Source: Desulfobacteraceae bacterium (lineage in GTDB: Bacteria; Desulfobacterota; Desulfobacteria; Desulfobacterales; Desulfosalsimonadaceae). From it: DNA of 64,000 bases. Of this stretch, positions 1-11,600 are shown one piece after another (the stretch's first letter is position 1; the number at the start of each line of letters is the position of its first letter). The stretch spans positions 310,001 to 374,000 of the forward strand of contig JABZFM010000006.1 of the NCBI GenBank assembly GCA_014237465.1, written 5' to 3'. A program made the position numbers and the translations under genes. The notes below the pieces were generated by a model, which saw nothing but the letters and a program-made list of their open reading frames with translations, was not told the origin of the DNA and did no database searches.

Positions 1-2640
1 TCGCCGTACAGGAAATCCTTCTCCGGATCGCCCGATCCATCGTCGTTGTTGACGCCACCGATAACGATGTCGTAACCAGCATTGCCTTCGATGGTGTCAG
101 GGCCGCCAGTCAGTTCCTCAGTGTCGGTTGTTGTGATGAAATCCACCGCCGTGCCGAACACGATCAGTCGGCCGTTGGTGCCGAACAGCTCGATACGTGC
201 GTTATCGCCCAACAGGATGTCGTCGCCATCCCCCGCCGCCGCGTCCGCATCTTCGTTGTCGCCATAGATCGTGTCACCACCGACACCGCCGATGGCCACG
301 TCCACGCCCTCGTTGCCGGAGATCGTGTCGTCACCGCCGAGAATGTTGGTATCGTCGATGGTGTATGGATCGCGGTCGGTCACCTCATATGGCTCGGACA
401 CGATCAGTTCGAGGGTGCCGAACTCGGGACCGGTTTGGATGGGCGCCAGGCCGAGCGGATTGTCCACCGCTGCCGCAATCAGGAAACTTTGGATCGTGGA
501 CCCGGTTTCCCTTGCAAATTTGATGCGATCACCGTCCGCTGAAGCTACGATGTCGCTACTGAGATCAACGGATACCGGCACCGCCTCGCTGGTCTCGCCA
601 TTAGCGAGTGCTGCATTGATGGCCGTAACCAGTCCTGCGAGATTATCTGTGTAATCTCCTGCCCCAATGGTAACCTTGACCGGCACCGTGTCGTCGTAGC
701 GGGTGACGTAAAACGTCAGGGCATCCATTTCACCCAAGGAGACATCCGCTGTCCCGACCAGTTCCACAGGATCGAGGCCGAAATCCAGCAGGCCGTTGTC
801 GCCCAGCAATATGTCATCGCCGGTGTTGCCGTACAGAACATCCGGGCTGCCGTTGACGCCGCCGAAGATGATGTCGTCGGCCTCGTTACCCTCGATGGTG
901 TCGTCGCCGCCGGTGTTGGCGGAACCGTCGTCCTGGTCGGTCACATCGGAGGTGTAGACCTGACGGACGTTACCGAAGTCGAGATTGATGACGCCGTTAT
1001 CTCCGAGCAGAATGTCGGCATCAAGAAACTCACCTTCCACCTGCTCCACAGATGCCCTTCCGCTGCCGTGGCCGCCGTATATGAAGTCCCCGCTGGTGCC
1101 GCCAAACGCGATGTCGTTGCCGTTGTCGCCGAAGATGTGGTCAATCCCGATGCTGGAAGCATCCGGGATGCTCATGATCATGCGGTACAGGCGGCTGTAA
1201 AGTTCAATGCGGCCGCCGTCGCCGATCAGCACATCCTCGCCGATGGGGTTGATCGCGGGCAGGGCACCTGAATCGGCCGGCGCGATATCGCCGCCGATCC
1301 AGTCGTTGCCGGCACCGCCCAGAACGATGTCGTTACCGGCACCGCCGTTGATGGTATCGTCGCCATCTGCACCGTCGCCATCTCCGCCATCGTCAACGTC
1401 AACCTCGGTAATGATGAGGTCCATGGTCTCGTTGAGTCCATCGTCGGTGAATGTACCGATCAGTGCGGTCAGCGCACCGGATGTGGCACCGCCGTCGCCG
1501 ATGAGGCGATCACCATTGGCAGAGACCCGCACAAGCGACCCGATATCATTGACATCCCTCAGAACGCCGTCGGCGACGAGTTGAGAAGCATCGACCGGCG
1601 TGTAGAATTCGAAGAACGCCACCAGGCCGTCGTCGCCGAACACAATGTCGTTGCCGGCTTCACCGTCGATGGTGTCGTCGTCCGATCCGCCGAAAATGAT
1701 GTCCGGGTTGATGCCGCCTTCAATGACGTCGTCACCGGCATCGCCGAAGATGATATCGGCGCCGCGGTTTCCATAGATGTAATCCGCACCGTCCTGACCT
1801 CGGATATAGTCGTTGCCGTCCTCACCAAAAATGGTATCACCCAAATCCGTACCCGTAGGATCCGAGTCGTCGGCATCCGCAAACGGATCTTCGTCGCCGA
1901 ACATGATGTCGTCGTGTGCACCGCCCATCATCAGATCCGCACCGCCGCCGCCGTACAAGGTATCCATGCCGGTCTCGCCACGCAGCTGATCCCTGCCGTC
2001 ACCGCCGTGCAGGAAGTCATATCCGTAACCACCGTACATCACGTCTTCACCGCCCTGGCCAAACAGCCGGTCGTTGCCGCCGGAACCAGTATCGGTCACA
2101 CGCAGCTTCAGAATGCCGCTATCGTCAATACGGCCGTTGACAGGTGCCGGTGTCGAGATTGCGGTTGGCAGCGCCCCGCTTTCAAACTCAATGATAACGC
2201 CGTCGCCTATCAATAGATCATTATTGGCGCCTCCCTCCAGCCAGTCGTTGCCGCCGCCGCCGATCAGCACATCCTCGTCAGCGCCGCCCAGCAGGTGGTC
2301 GTCGCCGTCCTTATCGTCAGGCAAAGCAAACAGGCGCTTGCGGGTCTGCCCGTCGGTGTCGTAGATCAGGGTCCCGTTGTCGCCGAACACGATGTCATTG
2401 CCGGCACCGCCATCGATGGTGTCGTTGCCTTGATCTCCGTAAATGACGTCTGCTCCGCCCCCGCCGGTAATGGTGTCGTTGCCCAGGTCGCCGTGGATCA
2501 GGCCGCTTCCGGTACCTCCGGTGACTTTGATGACATCGTCACCGCTGCCGCCCTCGATATTGTAAGTGATCCCTGAGCTGCCGAGGTCGAGGTAGATGCT
2601 GTCATCCCCCTGGCCGCCGTAGGCAACAATCTGGTTGGCT
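1..2640 (-). repeat. RTX-like calcium-binding repeat array within the giant gene
   Basis: On the minus strand this segment encodes dozens of GGxGxD-type nonapeptides such as GGAGNDIVFGD and GGGGADVIYGD. They are arranged in blocks separated by short spacers containing LLDFGL- or RIELFG-like beta strands followed by DVTDxDD-type linkers. The blocks recur about every 300 bases, for example around 200, 310, 820, 1030, 1330, 1640, 1750, 1930 and 2420. The array opens near 2640 with AYGGQGDDSIYLDLG and is still running at position 1. In known RTX proteins such repeats form calcium-loaded parallel beta rolls. Confidence 0.85.
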
Positions 2641-5600
2641 TTGTAAACCTGGGCCGCGTTCTGCAGCACGCCAAGCTGCTGGCCTGACCAGACTTTCACA
2701 TCCCCCCCGCCGATGGAAGCGACGTGGATCTCCTCGCCGAAATCGGTGGTGTTACCGTTGAGTCGCGAGCCTGAATTAGGCCCGGTATGCAGCAGCAACG
2801 ACCCGTCACCCCGCTCGGTCGCCAGGATCGGTTCTCGATCAAATGGGATCTCGAACTCGAACAGGGTGATCGGCGGCGTAATATCGAACTGATACTCGAA
2901 AAACAACGCTTTGATATAGGCTCGCAACTGGGCCGATATATCGCCGTATACGTCGAAGATGGCAACCGGTGCTAGTACCGGGTTACCCACCCGCGCCTCG
3001 TACAGGAAGGCGCCCAGCATCTCGTCGACGCGAACTTTCCCGTCACGGTTCGGGTCGAAGAGGTCAAAATTAACGGTAAGAATCAATCCGCCCTCAACGC
3101 CTGCGCTGGCGATACCGAGATTGAGCTCGGCGCCCGCAAACACTTCGCCTTCCAGGACCAGTTCGGGCACATCGGTGCCGCCGGTGCCCTGGGGCAAGTC
3201 GGTGTCACTGACGAAGAAGCCCGCCAGCAGGTCGAGCGGGTTGGAAAAATCACCTTCCACAAACCGCGAGACACCCTCAGTGTCGTAGCCGAATGCCAGA
3301 TCCACCTCAACACCCGCGCCGATGGTCAGCACAACGAAGAAAGGCCCCCACACCGGAAAGCTTTGCCGCCACTGAAAATCCATGCCGAACGGCGGCAAAT
3401 CGTAAGTGATCAGGGTCGCCGGCCGTCCCAGCAGCAGACCGAACACCTCGGAAGGGGTTTCGAAAATCGGGAACGCAAAGTTGCCGGCGCCGGGGGCGGT
3501 ACCCTGGAGAACGCTGGTGCTGGTGCTGCCGGTTGACCCGCTGGTATCGATTCCGCTGAGTACGGTGTCAAGAGAATCCTGAAAGCCGCCCAGCGCATCC
3601 TGCAGGGAGAAGCCGCCCACACCGCTCGTATCGCTGCCGAGATCGAAATCGGGGAGTGTAAGGTTGAGCTTCAGTTCATCCGGAGTGCCTGGAGAAACAA
3701 TACCAAAACCACCCAACGGCAACATCAGAGAGCCGGGTTCGGCCGGGATGCTGTTGACCAGCGAGATGATATCGGCGATGGCGTAGATCATCGCCGGCTC
3801 CACATAGCCGGTCAGGCCGGCGATGTCGACCAGCGTGATGGTTCGACCGGCAAGGTCGGACACCACGGGGATACGGGCGGTCAGCACGTCGATGATCGGC
3901 TGCAGTGGGTCTGTGATCTCCTGGATCTTTTCAACCACGGGACCGAGAAAATCACCCAGGAAAGACCCCATGTCGATGGAGACATGGCGGAATTCCACAA
4001 GTTCGAGCCACTCGCTCATCTCGAATCCATCGGTGAGGTCGCCGGTCTCCCAGTCGAGCACAAACTGGGCACCGACTTCCGGAAGCAGCGCAGCCACGGC
4101 GTCGGGAATGATATCCTCGTTGAACTTGGCCACCAGACCGAGGTTCACCTCGGCCTCGGCCGCCAGGTCCACATCGACGCGCAGCTTACCGAGTTCGGAG
4201 AAGCCGAGCCGCTCGTCCTTCTCTGTAGCGGTGTCATCGGCATTATATAGATCCACCTGGAAAATGGCAGTCAGGCGGGTATCGTCCTCCGCGGTATCGC
4301 CGCCAGCATCTGTACGGGGCTCCAGGTTACCCGAACTCGGGTTGATGTAAGCCTGATCAAAATTGTCCCAGGTACCATCGACGTTGAAGCGGCTACGGAA
4401 ATCCGTATACGCAGTTGAAGGCGAATCCGGGGTGCTGTCTCCCAGGCTGAAAATGTCCACCTGCAGGAAGGCCAGCTTTCCGGACAGCCGCTGCCCGGGA
4501 TCAAACCAGGCGTCGGCCCTGAGGTACAGCTCGTCGGCCACGTCGATGTCATCCGTCGCAGATCCCGGCGTCCCGGCAACATCCAACTTGCGCGGGTTGT
4601 CGATGTCGATGTACGCGCCGTCAGTGCGGTTTACGCCAATGCCGATGGCAAGATCCCACAACAGCTGAAGGTTCAGTGTAGCATCGGATTCGAGACCCAG
4701 GGCCGGGAAGCCGATGTCGAAACCCAGATCGATGTCCGGCGTAAAGCGGTCGCCAAGTCGGAAATCCCACTGGATCTGATCGTCCATCCAGTTGTTCGCA
4801 GTGTCTTGTCCATCCCAGGTGAAGGTGATGTAATCGTCGGCAGTATCGCTGTCGACATTGCCCGGATTAAACGTATCCCAGTCAACCGGCGTGCCGTCGG
4901 TGGGGTCAACCAGTTTGCCAAGGCCGGGCAGTGAATGGAAGGCATTATAATAAATGGCACCATCGCTAAGATCCCATACATCTCCGCCAGGCCCGAGAAT
5001 AGTGAACAAAAAATTCTGGACCAGATCGCCACCCACCTGCGGGGCATTTTCGACGAGTTCACGGAAGGGTTTGATGACCTGGCTGCGAACCCCCTCGATA
5101 AAGTCGCCCCCGGCAGCCAGCTTATCGCCGATAAAGGGCAGGTCAATTCCAAAGACCTCTCCGTAAAGGAAGTTCTGGGTCTGCTCCAGAAACAGGTCCA
5201 GGGCGTCGATGGTCAGGCCGATATTGTCGAAAAGGCTTAAATTGCTGAAATCGATACTGGACAGGTCAGGCACGTAGGGTATCAGGTTATCAAAGGCAAA
5301 GTCCCCACCCGTAAGTGAAACCGTCGGGTTGAAGCGGATGTCGCCCAGATAGTCCGAATCGGTGGGGAAGTAAAGCGGCAGGGTGGCGTTGATCATCGGG
5401 GTTGTGATGCCGTTCAGATCGAAGTCTCCAAATACACTGGCAGCATCGGCCAAACTCACCCAGCCGCCGGTCGCACCGGAAAAGTCGAAGCCCATATCCA
5501 CCCGGGCCGTGCCGCCGGTGATGAACAGCCCCAGCGGGCCGAGGGCGGCATTAAAGGTCAGCGTGTCGCTGTAGGCTTTGAGACTTCCAGCGATGCTGGT

Positions 5601-8600
5601 GTCGTTCTCATAGAGATAGACGTCTCCCGTGTCGAGGTTGATGCCGAAGGCCAGCTTGGCATCGACGTAACCGGTGGCGCCCAAACCGGCCGCCCCCTGC
5701 AGGCTCAGCGGACCAAGGTCAACACCGGACAGATCACCCAGATCGAGGTCCACGTCAAGAGCTTTTTTGAAGCCCACCGGCAGACGGAGGTCGAGGCGCA
5801 GGATGTCATCGCCGCCCAACGTGTCAAAGTCGATCGAAAGAACGTCCGTAGGGTTGGTGATCCCGAACTGGTTGAAGTAAGACGCCATGGCGGCAGTCGA
5901 ATCAGCCGCCTTGCTGAAATCAGGCAGGCCGAAGTTTTCGCGGATCTTCTGGGCCAGGGCCTGCAGGCTGCCGGCCGGATTCTGCTGAATGTCCTGCACG
6001 GCGGCTTTCAGGGGATCCACGAATCCGAGCACGTCATCGAAGCTCAGGCCGAGGAACGGAATCTCGGTGTTGAAGAAGTCAAAGCTCGTATCAAACTCAT
6101 TCAGGAAATCCATAAGCCCCTTGAGGGCGTTCATGACCTCGTCGAAGGCAATGTCCTGAAAGTCGCCGAGGTTACCCAGCGCGGTGACAAACTGCGCACC
6201 TGCGCTGTCAAGCAGGTCTACGGTCGGCAGGCCGGGGTCAATGGCGGCCAGGGTATCGCCGGCCGTCACCCCGGAAGGCAGCCACCCGGGCAGTCCTGTG
6301 AGCGGGGTCACATCGAAACGGATGCCCGAAAAGGGTGAGGCGCCCTGCAACAGCAGGCTGCCCTCTGCGGCCACGATGTAATCATTCAGCTTGGCTTGCT
6401 CGAGGGCGTAATTAAAATCCGCCACCAGGTCGGCCAGGGTGGTGTTCACCGACCCGCCGCCCGTGGCGATGTCGGTGTTGTCGCCGTCGGTGTTGTCAGC
6501 CAGGACGGTTACCTTTCGTGTCACCCCGCCGTCGATGGCGACTTCGAAGGTGTAATCGGATGAGAGGACAACACTGCTCCCCGGGTCACCGAGGGAAACG
6601 TATGGCGGGTCTTCGAAAGCGTCGCCCAGATCGTCCAGGTCGATGACGATCTTGCCGTCCCCCAGGTTGAGCGGATTAGCCATCCCGGAAATATCGCCGT
6701 CCAGTGTGGCGAGCATTCCGAACTCGGCACTACCGAGGAAAAGCGGTTGGGTGATGACATCTGTCAGTTCGTCGATCGTACCCGGCAGGACCTTCTTGGT
6801 GAGGCTGTCTTCTGCAGTCAGCCCTTTGAACATTTCCGTGAGGGTCAACTCGCTCTTGTCAAGGTTGCTGAATAAACCACCGGTATAGAGGACCGGATCA
6901 AAGGCAGCGTCGGTCCAGTCACCCGTCACGCTGGTGTCGTAAGGCCCTTCCAGCTTCACGCCGACGAAGCCGAAGGCGCCCACGGCTTCAATCTTGTCGA
7001 TGCTTTCATCAACTTCCGTCGTGGCGGGATCATCCACAGTCGTCGGGTCATCGCTGGAGACGCTCACCCCGGCAGACATAAAGGGCGAAGACCCGAGCGG
7101 CCTCAGAAACAGCCGGTCGGCCAGTTTGATAGTGGCGATCTGCTGACCTTCGATAATCCCGTCGGGCGTTTCGTCTACGGTGGTGGTATCAGCTCCGAAG
7201 ACGCCCAGGGAGATGGCCGCACCGGAACGATTCACGGTGTCGGCGTGGAACAATGCCGAGCCAGAAGATGAATCCCGCAGGTTGATGGCCGTGCCGGGGC
7301 TGTCGTTGAGGGTGACATTGTTATTGGTCTGGTCGAAAATTTTACTCGCCACATTACCCATCGTCGCCGCGTCGTCCAGGGTGACACGGTAGACCTTCCC
7401 GTCCTGTGTGTAGATCAGCATGTCGGCCGAGTCAGCCGTGACCGAACCGTCAGACGGCTGCGGATCAAAGACTGTGTCGAGTTTCGGGTCCTGCACCAGG
7501 TTCAGGTCCGTCGCTGCCGGATCAGTTGCCGAGAGCGCCTTTACGCTGAAACCTGCATATTCGGTGCCTATCGTGACACTTTCCGCCTGCATGATCACAA
7601 GCCGATGGCCGTCGTTAGATGCAGCCACATACGAACGCAAATCGGTTGCAGTTCCACCCCCTGTTGGCACGGCCTGACTCAGGGCCCGGTTCACGTCGGA
7701 AACCAGCGAGTAAATGCTGGTGTTGTCGAGGTAGTCCGCGCGGCCGGTGGCGGGATCGACCGCGCCGAGGGTCACGTCGTAGGATTGACCGTTCAGTGTC
7801 CCGCCGGTGAAGGCCACCGTAAAGGTGGCCTCACCACCGGGGCCGTAGTACTGGGGTGCTGCCTTGTTGGCAAGGATGGACAGGTTGGCGTCGGCAGTCT
7901 GTCCGGTAAGGATTCCCAGCTGTGTCGTACCGCCGGTCACTGAGAACGCCAGCACGCTTGGATTCACAGCACGCAATACAAGCTTCAGTCCGGCCGAATC
8001 AGCGAGGATCAGGTTGCCCAGGCCGGCTGTTTCAAGGGCGGCATTCAGGTCGGTCACCAGGTCGCGGATATCGGCATTCGGGTCGGTGCCGAATTGTCCG
8101 AAATACGGGACCGGGATGTCCGCATCGCCGATGAGCTGCACGCCTGTCGATTTCACGGCCTTGGCGAGATAGAAGCCTCCATCATCCGGGTCAAAAAATT
8201 CACCGGTTTCATTGAATCCTAATTCTAAATAATCAAGTGTCCCACTAGTCATCATAAAGTGTTTTACGGTCGTGGATGCAGCCCGGAGAACCATGCGCTG
8301 ACCATCCGCAACAGCGACGACCTTGCCGCCGGTCATATCATAGAGAGAGTGGTTCAGGTCTGCAACCAGATCCTCGATCGTTGTATTGGTATCCGTATCA
8401 GCTGCAGCCACGTCGATCTGGACGAGGATGTCGGCGCTATTGTCGGCAGATGGTGTAATCACCAGCACGAAGCCCTGGTCAGCCGTCAACTGTCCATTTA
8501 ACGCGACATCTGTATCGCCACGCACCTCAAGCCATTGGTAGTCTATCCCAAGAACGGGTATCGCTGTCTCCGCCTCCATGGTGAAGTAGTTCACGTCTGG

Positions 8601-11600
8601 ATCGATGGCGCCGTATACGATTTGGTTGCCGTCGCGGCTGGCCACGAAACGATCCAGCAATGTCGAGTCCATAGAAGCATTGATGTCGTTGACCAGGTCA
8701 GTGACCGTGCGGTTGTCGTCTGTGTCGGACTTCAACACCGTTACGTTGTAAGTGTCGGATGTGGCACCTTCGTACAGGGTGACACTAAAGGTCTTGTTTT
8801 CTGCAAGCTGCACCGCAGCCGGGACTGCACTGTTCAGGGATACGGTCACCGCATTTTCAGGTTGGATACCCAGTTCGGTGTAAGCCGTTGCGGTGGCCCT
8901 GGCGTTAACTCTGAATCCGAGGACGCCGCTGTCGGCCGTCATCAGGCGTACACGGTCTCCAACGGCTTCCGCACTGATACCGTATACGCTGAATAGATTG
9001 ACCGTGCTGTCATCCGACAACTTCGCACTCTGCAGCGCCAGGTTGATGTCTCCGATCAGGTCGGCGAGAATTACATTGTTGTCGGTTTCGCTCTTGGGCA
9101 CCGTCACCGTTGCGTTCACATCTGGTCCTGTGTCAGGGGTCACGACAACCGTGAACACCGCATTCGTCGAAAGCCGGCCGACATAACTCGAAACGTCTTT
9201 CACTCCGGTCACAGCCAGCATGTCGCTGATGGGCACGCCCTTGCCACCGTTCAATCCGCCGGCTTCGTCGAGCGTCGTGTCGTCGTCAATGGCCTGCAAC
9301 GCATTGCCGAGCTTGAAGCCCAGGGTCGCGGCCAGGTAGCCGTCCACACCGACATACAATGTCGATTCGGTGTACAGGTCGGCCAACGGACTCAGATCCA
9401 GATTGAAGTCGGCCGGAACCGGCACGTCGGCGAAACTGTGGCTGAGTGCGATGTCGTATGTCAGTTCAGACGTAGCGGCATCGAAGATTGGGTTAATCGC
9501 CCCGGAAAGAAGGGTATCCAGCCGGCTGGCCAGCTCCTGGGCAGTGTCAAAGGTTACCACCAGATTGGCGTCATCACCCTCTTTCAACCATGCCAGCAAT
9601 TTGTTGGTATCTGCTGTGTCATCGGCACCGGGCTTGGCCTGCAGGCCGTCGTCGCCGTCGTTGATCAGCAGGGCGTCCTCGAGCACATCCGCAAAGTCCA
9701 GCACATCTCCGAGCACTGCCTGGGTGAATGGAATCGCGTAGTTGGCCAGCAGTTCAGTATCGGGCAGGCGTTCTAACCAGGACTGGAGCTGAGACAGCCC
9801 GCCGATGACGCCATTGGCGCTGATGACGGTAAAATCGAGCATCTCGGGCCATTCAGTATCGCCGGGCGACCAGTTGGCCGGAAGAACGTTCTCATCCGCC
9901 ATATCCGCAAGGATATCCAGCAACGGCTTGCCGACCGCGTTGGTCACATCGAATTCGGGACGATACTGGCCTTCCAGATCAACAGGCTCAATGTCATTGA
10001 ATGGATCAATGTCGACTTTTAAAGTGGCTTCGGGCCTATAGTCATTATCGCTTATATCTTTCAAACCTAGCTTTGCTTTCAGCGGTAAAATGATCTCCAG
10101 AGAAGCAGCCGGATCCTTTTCTCCAGAGAGCAATTCGTCGACAGTGGCATTGTGCAACTCGTCATAGGTGATGACGTTTTCGGCATCAAGGGTAAGGGTC
10201 CGGGTGATTTCTAATGATCGAGCAAACGGAATCATCAGATTGTACCAGCTAAGTTCGACTACATCGTCCGACCCGTTATTCACACTGTTGGCACGAACGC
10301 CAAGGTCAAAAAAACCGACTGACCACTGTAGGCCAGCGTTTACCAGTGCATCGTTGATGTCATCGATCAAGCCATCGAGTGTAAGCTCGTTGTCTGTATC
10401 ATCTACCGGTGTCGTCGTTACGGTAACAACCTCCGGCAGATCGCTACCGGCTGAAAGCAGAAAGCTGACAGTCCGCGAGGTTGTCTCACCAAGAATCGAA
10501 GGCACACCAGTTGCGGTTATATCATTACCAGAAGAAGCGAACAATTCGTTGCTGTCAAAACCCAGCGGCGTGATGTCTGTATCCTGCAAAGACAGCGCGA
10601 TCTTCCCATCGCTCTCGCTCGCCGTGATCAATCCACTCAGGCCAAAAGGAGCAGCTGAGGACAATGCTGTGTTCACGTCGGCCACGAGATGTCCAAGGTT
10701 GCCGTTGTCCCCGGTGTTTGACGCTTCAACTACAACCTGGGAGTATGGCGACGTATAGGTCGGTGTGTTGTGTTCGCCGATCTGCAGGGTGAAGATCACA
10801 TTGCTCGGAAGGGTGTAATCCGGCGTGTCTAACTGAGCGCCTTCGGGGGTATCAACCGCTATAAGGGTGGTTGTCCCTGATACCGGCAATGTATCGAAAC
10901 CCAAGGCATCCGGATGGCTCGGATCGTGAAAAACCGTCTCCACGTCCATGTCGAGGAGGAACTGGCCCGTGCTCGTGCTCGTGCCCAGGAAACCGACGTT
11001 CACGTCAGTGTCGATGTTGGATTGATCGGCCATCACCCCGATGTGGAGAGCGCCGTCCGGCACCGTGAAGAAGAAATCGTATTTGTCCGTCGGCCCGGTC
11101 GGGGTACCATCCGGCGAAGCAATGTAATCGGGCGGGGGGGATGGATTCGGGATTTGCTGGGCCTCATAACCCTGCAGGCCGATAATCAAGTCATCAAAAT
11201 AGACACCCGCTTCGAGCTGCAGCTCGTAGGCATCCAGTCCGGGCGGTGCAAAGCCATCCGGACCCACCGCCTTCTCTGTACCGACGGCGATGCTGAGCTG
11301 ATCGGCCTGATGGCCGAGATCAATGACAAAATCATGCTGGAAAACAATCTTGACGTCGCTGAGCTCGAGTTTGATGCCGGGGCCCAGGTTGGTGGTATCG
11401 ACTGAGTTGATGTCGACTTCTATCAGCGATTGCCCGGACGTGCTCAGGAGCTGGTCACTGGGATAAGCAGAGTGATAAGCATGGTTTGCCACCAGTGCAG
11501 CCGGTGCTTCAAGGCCGGTCTCGAGGAATGTATCAAGCTCGGACAAAAATTCGCTGACGGTCTTGTTCTCAGAGCTGGGCCAACCCTTTTGGTCGTTGAA